Assembly (NCBI GenBank): GCA_033816765.1
Contig: CM066291.1
Location: forward strand, 4,030,001 to 4,094,000
Direction of reading: 5' to 3'
Source of the DNA: Nothopassalora personata
Lineage: Eukaryota > Ascomycota > Dothideomycetes > Mycosphaerellales > Mycosphaerellaceae
DNA length: 64,000 bases
In this document: piece after piece, positions 42,605 to 52,204 of the stretch
Position numbering within the stretch: position 1 is the first letter of the stretch
How the letters are laid out: every line of letters starts with the position of its first letter
Notes under the pieces: model-generated
The model's database searches: none
The model's input: the letters and a program-made list of their open reading frames with translations, nothing else
Told to the model about the DNA's origin: nothing
Made by a program: the position numbers and the translations under genes

Positions 42605-43495
42605 TCACGTTCCTTCCATAACTTCGTTCTTCTCACCCGTCTGTTGCACACCCTCGCCACCCAACCCGAGCCGCTCCTCAACAATCCCCACAATCTCCTT
42701 CCACTCCCTCATCGCACCACCCCCCGTATCTCCGCAGGCGAGATCTTTCTCGATCGGCCTGAGGACTTCTACCCATCCACCATTCTGGACATTCCACTCC
42801 CCTTCCAAAACTTCCAAATGCCGTTTCGTCACAGGGTGATTCCACATTGCGGTATTCATCGCTGGCGCAACCATGATGACCTTTTTGCGAATCCCGTTCC
42901 GCGGCTTATCGATCAAGGAAGTCGTATCCCAGGCCCGCGCAACGGAGTAGAGCAAGTTGTTCGACAAACCCAGGGATAAGGAGGCAAGCCCGTTGGCGGA
43001 GAGTGGCGCGATAAGCATCAAGTCTGCCCAGCGGCGGAGCTCAATGTGGAGGATGGGGGCTCCGCGGGTCCAGGGAGAGCTCCATTCGTCGGAGTCGAAG
43101 TAGAGGCCGTCGACGTTGGGGAGGCGGGAGATTGAAGGCAAGGTTGGTTGTTCTGCTGATTGGCCTTGGAGGAATTCCCGGGCGGATTCTGTGAGGATTA
43201 TGCGGATGGAGAGATTCTGGTGGTTTGCTAGGGCTTGGATCATGGTGGGGAGTTTGATTGTTGCTACGGAGCCGCTGCAGGCTAGGAGGAGGTGGTGTTT
43301 CCCGTCGTTGATGTGGTCGGAGGCTTTTGGGATTGGGGTAGGGGGGAATGGGGTCTTTTTGGGTTTGTTTGGGGACGGTGATGGTGAGCGTGTTGGGCGT
43401 GTTTCGAGTTTGTAGAAGAAGAAGAAGAAGAAGAGGATGATGTTGATTACCGGGAGAAGGAGGTAGATACCATTCCATTGCTGGGCTTGATCCAT
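42605..43495 (-). CDS. Phosphopantothenoylcysteine decarboxylase / Hal3-family flavoprotein
   Basis: Catalyses decarboxylation of 4'-phosphopantothenoylcysteine in coenzyme A synthesis (HFCD flavoprotein family). Single exon, 296 aa. Motifs: LLLACSGSVATIKLP (FMN phosphate loop), ILHIELRRWADLMLIAPLSANGLA carrying the family's catalytic His, LSNNLLYSVARAWD, and the substrate-recognition motif APAMNTAMW. GDTGGGAM near the end resembles the segment holding the substrate-binding Cys (ACGDTGGG). Unusually, residues 1-28 form a strongly hydrophobic segment with a run of Phe (IILFFFFFFYK) encoded by a TTC repeat, followed by a Pro/Ser/Lys linker. This could be a membrane anchor, or the real start could be the Met in a later frame position. 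The acidic tail of yeast Hal3 is absent. Confidence 0.88.
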   Translation of the reverse strand: MDQAQQWNGIYLLLPVINIILFFFFFFYKLETRPTRSPSPSPNKPKKTPFPPTPIPKASDHINDGKHHLLLACSGSVATIKLPTMIQALANHQNLSIRIILTESAREFLQGQSAEQPTLPSISRLPNVDGLYFDSDEWSSPWTRGAPILHIELRRWADLMLIAPLSANGLASLSLGLSNNLLYSVARAWDTTSLIDKPRNGIRKKVIMVAPAMNTAMWNHPVTKRHLEVLEGEWNVQNGGWVEVLRPIEKDLACGDTGGGAMREWKEIVGIVEERLGLGGEGVQQTGEKNEVMEGT

Positions 43496-43683
43496 GTCGA
43501 GCTGAAATCCTCAAGTTGGTGTTGTCGTTTGTTTGGCTCACAAGAAGGACTGTGGCATGTGAGATGTAGCATTAGTCAGCTTGCGAGCTTTTGGCCCCCA
43601 ACCATCCCTTGCGTCATTGGAGTTTCTGAAGCTCCAACATCTCGACTGTGAACTTTCTACCAGGCACATCTCCCACCACAAGC

Positions 43684-44293
43684 ATGTTCTCAAGAACAGC
43701 TTTCTCATCCGTAGGCGCTCAATCGACATATTCTCTGTATCCCATTGACATTTCGTCTAGGTCGCCGGCGCAGCACTGCGACCCTGCCGCAACCCACTCC
43801 TCTCGTCACGCTTCGCCGCACTCCAAAAGTCGTTCCTCTCGACAGAAACACGACAAGCGATCGATAAGGCGGTCGCATCGGCACCTGTGGTACTGTTCAT
43901 GAAGGGCACGCCAGAGACGCCACAGTGCGGATTCTCGAGAGCGAGCATACAGATTTTGGGACTGCAGGGAGTGGACCCGCAGAAGTTTAGTGCGTTCAAT
44001 GTGCTAGAGGATCAGGAGCTGAGGCAAGGTATGTGGGATGGGAATGTGCGCTGGCGCGATGGCTCGATCGTGGCAGCGTGCTGGCAGGATGTGGATGGGG
44101 AAGGCTAATGCACCGGACAGGAATCAAGGAATACTCGGAGTGGCCAACGATTCCACAGCTATACGTCGAGAAGGAGTTTGTGGGAGGAACGGATATTATG
44201 ATGAGCATGCACCAGGATGGCAGTCTGGCGAAGCTGCTGGAGGAGAAGAATGTGTTAATACCCGCAGAGAGTGAGGGCAGCAGCAGTTCATGA
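43684..44293 (+). CDS. GRX5: Mitochondrial monothiol glutaredoxin Grx5
   Basis: Transfers Fe-S clusters from the Isu scaffold in the mitochondrial matrix. Exons 43684..43710 (27 nt), 43761..44028 and 44121..44293 give 155 aa. The first intron (50 nt, GTAGGC...TCTAG) lies within the presequence ([20 protein letters not shown]). The domain contains [30 protein letters not shown] with the monothiol CGFS active site, the WPTIPQLYV cis-Pro region and [10 protein letters not shown]. The 92-nt second intron (GTATGT...GACAG) splits G of [10 protein letters not shown]. The Ser-rich tail is short. All expected residues for glutathione and cluster binding are present. Confidence 0.95.
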
Positions 44294-44564
44294 AGAGCTT
44301 GCAACGAGACGTGATGGTTGTTTTTGACTGTACATATATGTATACATATGTGTATACATATATGTATACCATTGCCGCCTTCGTGTTCCTGCCTCGTACA
44401 AGGGTCTATTTTCGGGAAGGGGAAGAGGAAGAGGAAGGCGCGCCACGCGGTACGCCGTCTCAGCTTGGATGACTACCTTTCGACTTCACCTCCAGAAACT
44501 TCTGCTGCGATTGATCAGCCAACACGTTCACGTACCTCGAGATATATGAAGCAAGACTGCAATC

Positions 44565-45624
44565 ATGTCTCCGACCAAGAGAATGACTCGCCTGAGGGCA
44601 CATGCCGTTGCGACCGCTATTCCTGCCACCACTGCCAAGAAGGACCCTCGTGCAGCGAAGAAAACGAAGCAGACGGTCAACATCAACCCCATGTTCGAAA
44701 ATGCGAAGGCTCAGAGACAGCGTAGAGAGCGCGAGCATTGCGATGTCCTTGCACCAAAACCTGCCGGCATCAAGAAGTCACCTGCAGCACGCAACGGTGG
44801 TTTTCTCAAGCAATTCGCCACCGGCGGAGGCGAGGATGCCGTTGATCAGATGTTCGATCCTGACTACTTCATCAAGCGCCGCAAGATTGAACAACTGCGT
44901 CCTGAGCTTCCGACCTACGGTTTTGCAGGTAACTCACTGTACTCCCTACAACACAACTCATGCTCATGACGTACAGAGTTGACGTCTCAGTACATGAAAG
45001 AACAAGATAAAAACCTGCAGAACGTCCAGGAGCGGCATGCTAGATCTATAGCTGCTCGCCGCGGTGGCTTACTGTCATCTGAAGGTAAGTCAAAGGTATG
45101 CGTCGCACGCAATATTAAGCTGGCCGTCACGTCCCTAACCAATGACCTTACCAATAGATGACGCGGCCCACGGAAAGCGCCCTTGGATCCCAACGGCAGC
45201 CGACATCGACGCCCTCACAGCCCAGATCGATGAGCTCAACAGACCTGTCGAAGACGATATTCTGAAAGTCCAGTGGCATCAGCCCAACGGCACAGTCACC
45301 GAAAAGTCCGAGCGCCTCGGCGACATCATCGACAAGCTCCAGCAACGCATAGAACGACGTAGCAGCCAGATCAGGGAGCTCGAAAAGCAGCGTCGCAAGG
45401 TCGTCAAAGAGATCGAGACCCTCACAGCAGAGGTGCAGGGCGAGAGCGACTGGTCGAAAGTGGCCGATGGAAAGTTCGAAGCACAGATGCAGGCACTGCA
45501 GGATGAGATCGAACAGGTTGACCAGTTGGACAAGGCAGAGCTGGACAAGCTGAAGAAGGAGGAACGTGCTGCGGCGAAGAAACTGAGTGACAAGATCAAT
45601 GAGTTGTGGGACAGTATTGCTTGA
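44565..45624 (+). CDS. Coiled-coil protein of unknown function
   Basis: Exons 44565..44928, 44977..45084 and 45158..45624 give 312 aa; introns are 48 and 73 nt with phase-1 joins. The N terminus is Lys/Arg-rich (TTAKKDPRAAKKTKQT). A middle segment reads DQMFDPDYFIKRRKIEQLRP, and exon 2 gives ELTSQYMKEQDKNLQNVQER. The C-terminal 150 residues form a long charged coiled coil (LQQRIERRSSQIRELEKQRR) with alternating Lys/Glu. No catalytic motif; no family recognised. Basic head plus coil suggests a nucleic-acid or cytoskeletal scaffold, but that is only an impression. Confidence 0.65.
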
Positions 45625-45804
45625 AGGAGGGGGGAATTGTGATGGAGGTGATGTGAAAGTGTTGGGGGTCCCGGGGGGGGGGGGATCTGGGGCAATTTCG
45701 CCATCTTTGCTACCATCACATTAACATTGCTACAGCTATCAAAATAGTTCAACGCAGCGTCCACCATATCTCTCCCCGCTCTTCCCGCGGTCTACACTCT
45801 CATC

Positions 45805-45807
<3 letters not shown>

Positions 45808-45895
<88 letters not shown>
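45808..45895. repeat. (CA)n microsatellite, about 44 units
   Basis: Uninterrupted CA dinucleotides for about 88 bp between convergent genes. Confidence 0.97.
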
Positions 45896-45897
<2 letters not shown>

Positions 45898-46274
45898 TCA
45901 CGACATGCTCTACGAAGTGACTCGCCCCGATTACGCATCCCGACTACACGAACGTCACCATCTCAACCACCAGGTCACTCGTGCTATGATGCTATAAAGT
46001 CAAAGACCGACTCCAAGCCCGCCGCACCGCTGACGCGAGCGAATGATCCGATCCGTCCATAAGCCGGCAGCGAACCCAAGGGCTTTCGCTCACGATCTTG
46101 GCTCATCTTGGCAAACAGATGATAGATCCACCGCCTAGAGATCCGAGACATGGACGCGAGCAGGATAGGATAGTGCTTGTGCTTGATGCAGGCTGACGCT
46201 GACGCTGACGTCGTCTTTCGAGACATGGCTCTGCGGGCAGTGTATGGCGGCGAGGGGACATGAGCCCTGTTCCT

Positions 46275-46311
46275 GGAAGGAAGGAAGGAAGGAAGGAAGG
46301 AATGAAGGAAT
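46275..46311. repeat. (GGAA)n tetranucleotide tract
   Basis: Five to six clean GGAA units followed by degenerate GAATG/GAAGG units. Confidence 0.9.
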
Positions 46312-46570
46312 GGAAGTGTGTGGGCTGTGGTCATTACAGAGTAGTGAGTAGTGCGAGAGAGGTGCAGTGCCCGAAGGCAGGTTGGACCGATACACTCCGC
46401 TGAAGACGCGGGCCGAACATTGAATGGCGGATCACACTTGCTCCGAGATGTACTGTCGACTGTCTTTTTCATACAAGTATTGGTTGTACATCAGGTTGTT
46501 GGAGGTATCATCGCAGAGAGACTAACGAAAACACATCCAACCCATCCATCCATCCATACATCCATCACAT

Positions 46571-47150
46571 CTACCTTTTCTCAAGCGCCTTCAAGATTGC
46601 CTCTCCGATAGGGCCGGCGCTGTTCGGGTTCTGACCAGTAATCAAGCGACCCTCAAGGCCGCTGTTGACGACCTTCGCACCCCATGGCTCCTCAGCCTTG
46701 ATGAAGTGCCCGCCGTTCTCGACTAGCTTCGACTCCAGGGGGAATGGCATGGCACTGCTCAAACCGACCTGGTCCTCTTCGACGTTGGTGAAGCCGGTCA
46801 CGTCCTTGCCGGCGACCAGATACGAACCATCGCTGAGCTTGACGTTGGCGAGTGCGGCTGGGCCGTGGCAGACTGCTGCGACGACTTTGTTGGATTCGTA
46901 GAAGGAGCGGATGAGGGAGTGGGAAGTTTGGTCGGTGGCGAGGTCGAACATTGCTGTGGCACACGTTATGTCAGTACATTATCTCAAGACGTTGTGTTCG
47001 GGCAAATGCTTACGTCCGTGGCCACCAACGTAGAAGATCGCATCAAACTCATTCTCTCTGCCGACGAACTTGTCCAACTTTTCGGAAGCTTGGCCTTGAT
47101 CTTGTCGATGAATGAGCCCATGGTTGCTGATGTCGCTGCTATGAATTCAT
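46571..47150 (-). pseudogene. DJ-1/PfpI (Hsp31-like) gene lacking its N-terminal half
   Basis: Family members are glyoxalase III/chaperone-type proteins of about 240 aa. Here exon 46953..46571 encodes an intact C-terminal two-thirds, MFDLATDQTSHSLIRSFYES then VVAAVCHGPAALANVKLSDG with the nucleophilic-elbow Cys, to NPNSAGPIGEAILKALEKR. A 60-nt intron (46954..47013, GTAAGC...CACAG) joins it to KLDKFVGRENEFDAIFYVGG. Just upstream the frame breaks at an AAAA run into GSFIDKIKAKLPK. The expected first 70-80 residues (first strand, the acidic active-site residue) are not found before 47.4 kb. I conclude it is 5'-truncated and frameshifted; expression of a shortened protein is unlikely but not excluded. 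Confidence 0.65.
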
Positions 47151-48808
47151 CGAGAGTTTGTTGCTGTCGTTCGATGACAATGTGTGCTTGATATAATCTG
47201 ACGAGAAGCGTACGAAAAGGAAGATGTGATTTCTTGCTTACCAGTATGATGTGATGTCTGATGGTGTGATGTCACATGCATGGATGAGTCTTTCTCGCAC
47301 GAGGTACGACCATGGCCGCCGTCGTTGGGGGAGCAGGCAATGCTTCTATTATGACACCAGGTACATGCAGTGCTTTTGACGGCGTTCATGCATGTCACCC
47401 GCGTCGACGCCAATGTCGCCATTATTGATCAGGAGCGCACGAACGAGATTAGGAATAGAACGAATGCTCCCACTCGTAGGCAGCACCGTCCGCTCCGTTG
47501 GAAGCTCTGCCTACATTTGGGCGACGCGACGTGCTCGAGGTCAAGCGATGGGGCGACTTGGCAGTGTGTGCACTGGCGGTACTTATGGTCTAATGGCGGC
47601 AATGAAGGCGGCAAGAGAAGGCCATCGACGGTCCAACCATCGGAGTGCCAGATGTGGAGAGATGGTCCGCATGGCCGAAGATGGTGGAGTCGTGGTATAA
47701 GAAGACGCGTTCCCCCGGGTGGCGATGGAGCAGAAGACAATGGAAAATGGTAGAGCATCACGCACAGACGGGTGGTCTTTCCTCCGGACGCCAGACTCTC
47801 CGATGGGGAAGGACATCCCGCTTGCCAAGCAAGGTGAATGTGATGGTGGGGCCGGCTGCAGCTCGGCATGTCAAGCATCTTTCGCCGCACGTGAAGACCT
47901 GTTCCGCGCAACTAAGGACGCACTTTCCCGCATCTTCTACACTCGGCGCGCTTTAACGTCACACCCGCTCTTGCCCTCTTCGGCGACTGGCGGTGTTCCT
48001 CCCAGACATGTGCCGCGGGCCGGAGCCCCATTCGGTACCTCAAGCCGATCTCCATGACCACCACCATAATGTCGCTCTTACCTTCCCCACCTTCACAGTC
48101 TGTCTTCACCCAAACGCCTCACGCGGTGCACAAATTACCAGCTTAGCGCGCGCGCGCGCGTACTGTAACGAATGCCACCGAAATTCGACGCAACACTCGA
48201 CCTGCCAATATCGCCACAACGCAACGCCGCACGGGAGAAACGGAAAGCGCACGCTCGAAATCGCGCGCCTTCGTTCTCTCGCGCTGCAATCTGCTCGGCT
48301 AACATGTCCCGGGAGGTGCTGCATGCTGTTGCAGTACAGTACAGTACAGTACTGTACACTGTTCGCCCTAACACGTCCACCGCGTGGCGCTACCAGATGG
48401 CTCCACTGTTCCCATGGGGTCGGACCACTATCTCGCAGTAGCTCTGATAGCGATGGCCAATATCCGCTGCGTACTCCCGACACTGGTCCGCGGTGACGAT
48501 GCGTGGAGCACACATGGGCAAGGTTGATCGCTCTCTGAACCTCGACACTAGCCGTTGCCGAGCCTGGCACTGCGATAATGGGTGTCACTTGCGGCTGCTG
48601 GATGTCTGCCTGCCACGCTCGAGGTTAAATACAGCGTCAAGGCCATTCTTCTCTACCGCTTCCTTCTGCTCAGGCTGTCCAGCATATCAAGGATTACCCG
48701 TTTCGTCCCTCAGACCTTGTTATCAAGCCGGGTGAAGGCTAGAAGCACCTTTCAAACTACCTTTCCACCCTTAGCCATTCACTTCGCGTGAGACCCTCAT
48801 CCCACAGC
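47151..48808. other. 1.6-kb stretch without a supported gene
   Basis: Long open frames occur on both strands because of high GC, but none has domain character. Holds a GC dinucleotide run at about 48147-48159 and a CAGTA tandem/palindrome at 48331-48360. The last few hundred bases will be the promoter of the transporter at 48809. Confidence 0.45.
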
Positions 48809-50466
48809 ATGGCTACCTGGGATGAGAAGCAAAAGCAGCAATGGACTGATGAAGAGCACATCGAAGACGCCGACTTGAAGGCAGATGTGTCTGCTGAGGA
48901 CGACGAACTGGCCGGCATTGAGGCTACGGCAGAGTCGAAGACCGCATGGCTTATCACCGTGACGGTCTCGATAGGAGGCTTACTTTTCGGTGAGCATGCA
49001 TGAATAGGAGCCGATGGAATACGAGCTGATCTTTCACCCCTTCAGGCTATGACACTGGCTACATCTCCTCAGTAATGGTCACCATCGGCGATTCCCTCGG
49101 CCAACACCTCAACTACAGCAAACAAGAACTTATCACATCCATAACTTCAGGAGGAGCCTTGGTTGGAGCCGTCATCGCAGGCCTTCTAGCTGACAAGCAT
49201 GGCCGCAAGTGGCCGATCTGGGGCGCTTGCGGAGTCTTCATCATTGGCACCGCGCTCCAAACAGCTGCCTTTAGCCTTGTGCAATTTACCGTAGGGCGAT
49301 TCGTCGTTGGTCTCGGAGTCGGATCTGCAGCCATGGTTGTGCCCATGTACATCGGAGAACTGGCTCCTGCCAAATACAGAGGCCGCATGATTGCCTTCAA
49401 CAACACGAGCGTTACATTCGGCCAACTTCTTGCTGCTGCCATCGGTGCAGGCCTGGCTAGGGTCCCAGGCGAAGGCTGGCGAGGCACAGTCGCCATCGGT
49501 GCTGCCCCAGCGTTTCTACTCGCAATCATGCTTCTGTGGTGTCCAGAGTCACCCCGCCAACTTATCGCACGCGGTAAGGTTGAGGAAGCCGAAAAGGTCT
49601 TCATCCGTCTTTACCCCACGTCCACTGAGCAACAACGTCGGGCCAAGATCCGATCCGTTGAGATAGCGATCGTAGAAGCAACATCAACCCTGACGCAAGA
49701 GTCGCTTTGGGTTGTCTTCAAGCGCATCTTCAACACTCCCGCGACTGCCCGAGCAGTAGTGGTCGCTTGCGTGACCATGGCAGTCTCCCAGCTCAGTGGC
49801 TTCAACGCTTTGAACTACTACGCCGCAACCATCTTCAAAATCGTCGGATTCGATGACTCTACCGCCGTCGGAATCGTCGTCTCAGCCACGAACTGGGTCT
49901 TCTCCATCGTCAATCTGGTCCTGGTCGACAAGTTCGGCCGACGACAGCTCCTCACGGTGACAGTCCTGGGAATGTCCATGAGCATGCTCGTAGCAGCTGT
50001 CACCTTCCACTACGTTCCGATCGACCCCTCCTCCTTGACCCTAGATGGCACCTCACCGAACTGGGCTAACATCCTCGTCATCGTTACGATCGTGGTCTTC
50101 GTCGGCTTCTACTCTTCCGGAGTCGCAACCATCGCCTGGATCGGCACCGAACTCATCCCGATGGAAGTGCGCGCCATGGGCACGATGCTGAACACTGTCA
50201 CTTGCTGGAGCACCAACATCATCATCTCGTCGACGTTCCTGAGCATGATGAGGGGCATTACACCCTCGGGGGCCTTTGGCTTCTACAGTGGCATCTGCTT
50301 CGCTGGCTGGGTCTTTATGGTCTTCTGCTACCCCGAAGTCAAAGGCATGCCGCTTGAGACTGTCCGTGAGGTGTTCTCGCATGGTTTCGGTCTGAGATTC
50401 TCGAAGCAGTGGCAGAGGGAGAACAAGCACCTTGCAAAGGCGGCGACTCAATCGTTTGGGCACTAG
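48809..50466 (+). CDS. MFS sugar-porter, myo-inositol transporter type
   Basis: Exons 48809..48989 and 49046..50466 (56-nt intron, GTGAGC...TTCAG) give 533 aa. The acidic cytosolic N terminus is followed by 12 helices. Signatures are VSIGGLLFGYDTGYISSVMV, GLLADKHGRKWPI, VPMYIGELAPAKYRGRMIAF, CPESPRQLIARGKVEEAEKV, AVSQLSGFNALNYYAATIFK, VDKFGRRQLL, TELIPMEVRAMGTMLN and a short C tail after YPEVKGMPLETV. The set of motifs resembles fungal Itr-type inositol transporters rather than hexose carriers, but the substrate is inferred. The intron in helix 1 after G of FG|YDTG is common in this family. Confidence 0.88.
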
Positions 50467-50569
50467 ACGCTGTCTGTGGTGATGCCATGTTGAGGAAATG
50501 AACCGTATAGAGTCGGATAGCCATGTAAACCGGCATATTTATATACCCACCAACTTGCAACCTCGTACA

Positions 50570-51520
50570 ATCCCCATCCATCTCAGCCTCCACAATCCCA
50601 TTCCCGACCCCCGGAATTTCCACAACCTTCAAGCCCGCCTCCTCCAGAAGTCTATACCACTGCTCCCAACCCCTCTGTCCACCACTATGCACAAACACAA
50701 ACACCATCGTGGCGTCCACTCCACTCTACAACATCGGAACATTCTAGTCCCCAATCATCATTCCATTCCATTCCATTCCATTCCATTCCATTCCATTCCA
50801 TTCCATTCCCAAGACAATACCTTTTCCTGCACCCGGCCTCCATCCCCTCCCTCCCTCCCTCCCTCACATTCGACCAAGATTTTTTTCAGTACACTTCCCG
50901 TCACGCCAACTGTGCAAAACAAAACGCTTCTCGAGGGAGCAAGGACCCTCCCTCCTCCCTCGCGCGTTCTCGTTCTCGATAACGTTGCAGCAGGAAAGAA
51001 AGGAATCATCGGCGTGGGTCTCCACGGCTGGATTTGAGGGTCGGTGATATGATGGGATGAATCACAATTTGGTTGATGTGTTGGAGGAGGGAATTTTCCC
51101 TGAGCCGGCCGGGGGAGGAAGGGGGGGGGGGGCGCGCCAGATTTTCTCGGTCGAGTCCGGAAGATGGTGGTCCTTGCCGCCTTGATGGGAGGGGAGATGG
51201 CGGGGTCGAAGTCGTTTGGGACGATCGATCTCGTGGGAGGGCAAGGGAACTGGTCGATTGGGGTTTGGTTTGGTATTGTCGGAGGCGAGATGAAGTATTC
51301 TTGCTTGGAGGTGTTGGAGTTGGAGTTGGTCATGATGCTGGGATCTGGCTTGGAGCAGTAGGTAGGGTTAGTAGTGGTCGGTGGTGTTGTGGGCGTATTG
51401 GACGAGGCCGTCGGAGGAGCTTTGGGGGACGTTGTAGATGTTTGAGGCGAGGAAGAAGAAGAGGGGCGATGGAAGGTACTGGTCGAAGCTGAGGGGTGTC
51501 GGTCAGAATATTAATGCGTG
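50570..51520 (-). pseudogene. O-methyltransferase relic
   Basis: Scattered minus-strand pieces of a plant/fungal-type SAM-dependent O-methyltransferase in correct order but differing frames. They are SNIYNVPQSSSDGLVQYAHN near 51420 (compare the family's dimerisation-domain DGPFQYA), PNDFDPAISPPIKAARTTIF near 51200 (family: DFF..QPVKGARxYxxR), LHSWRDGKC near 50890 (family: LHDWPDDKC), and HSGGQRGWEQWYRLLEEAGL near 50690-50600 ending VEAEMD. The GxGxG SAM loop was not found. An (ATTCC)n tract lies inside. The gene is dead; limits are approximate. Confidence 0.6.
50759..50808. repeat. (ATTCC)n pentanucleotide tract
   Basis: About nine to ten ATTCC units in a row, followed by short CCCT/CCTC runs. 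Lies within the O-methyltransferase relic. Confidence 0.95.
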
Positions 51521-52204
51521 AGGAGTAAGATGGGAGTCACTGGAATTTCAGACCTGCTTTGGCACTGGTTATAGTTACTTGCTTTGTCACCCTCGTCGCT
51601 GCAAAACCATTGCTTCCATCTGCAGTCTGGGCGTCTGCAGCAAAATCCATACCCACTCAGGTGCGAGCGATTCGGAGGACAAGGGCTCCCCGGCGTTGCT
51701 CTAACTTGACAACTGCTTCGTCGTCAATGACTCCCGGGAAGTGGCGAGCTTGTCCAGGATGCCGAGATCATTTCCAAGTCGCAACGCAGGTATAGTAATA
51801 GCCAGAAAACGCTACGCGAGCTGCGGTCTGATCAGACAATTCAAGGGCAGCAGTGAGGTTTCGATGCCTGGAGAAGTGCATAGCGTCTTCGAGGGTCGTT
51901 AGTGGTGTCGCTGAGTCCGTTAGAGGCAATGCTCTGAATCCGATCGATTAGCTCGTTGATATTAGTAGTCATTGCGATTGCTTGCTATGCCCGTTGGCAT
52001 GAATTGGAGTATCGAGGAGGAAAGAATTACGACAGCGAGGAACGAGGTGTCTTCTGGCGTTGTAGCTGAACATGCAGCTAGCTCCCACGTGCTGTAGCAA
52101 TACCGCAGCTCTGTCCCTCTGCATCGGGCACCGGTCTTCAGTGGTCCCTGATCGGCACGCAGCTGAAGTCGAAGCTAGTTTTCAGATACGTCCAATGATG
52201 GGAG
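51521..52204. other. Intergenic, no gene seen
   Basis: No supported coding frame or RNA gene between the O-methyltransferase relic and the ELP1 stop codon. Confidence 0.4.

Larger units (their letters stand above)
45625..46570. other. Intergenic with simple repeats
   Basis: No gene. Holds a G-run at about 45673-45684, a (CA)n microsatellite and a (GGAA)n tract listed separately. Confidence 0.5.

Noticed and set aside
47400..48060. Long overlapping open frames on both strands
   Set aside because: High GC content and no domain or splice-consistent coding signal; treated as chance frames.
50759..50808. (ATTCC)n as telomere or centromere satellite
   Set aside because: It is short, interstitial and isolated, so a simple microsatellite is the better explanation.
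51073..51492. Gly/Arg-rich plus-strand frame
   Set aside because: Antisense to O-methyltransferase fragments and dominated by G-runs; no support as a gene.
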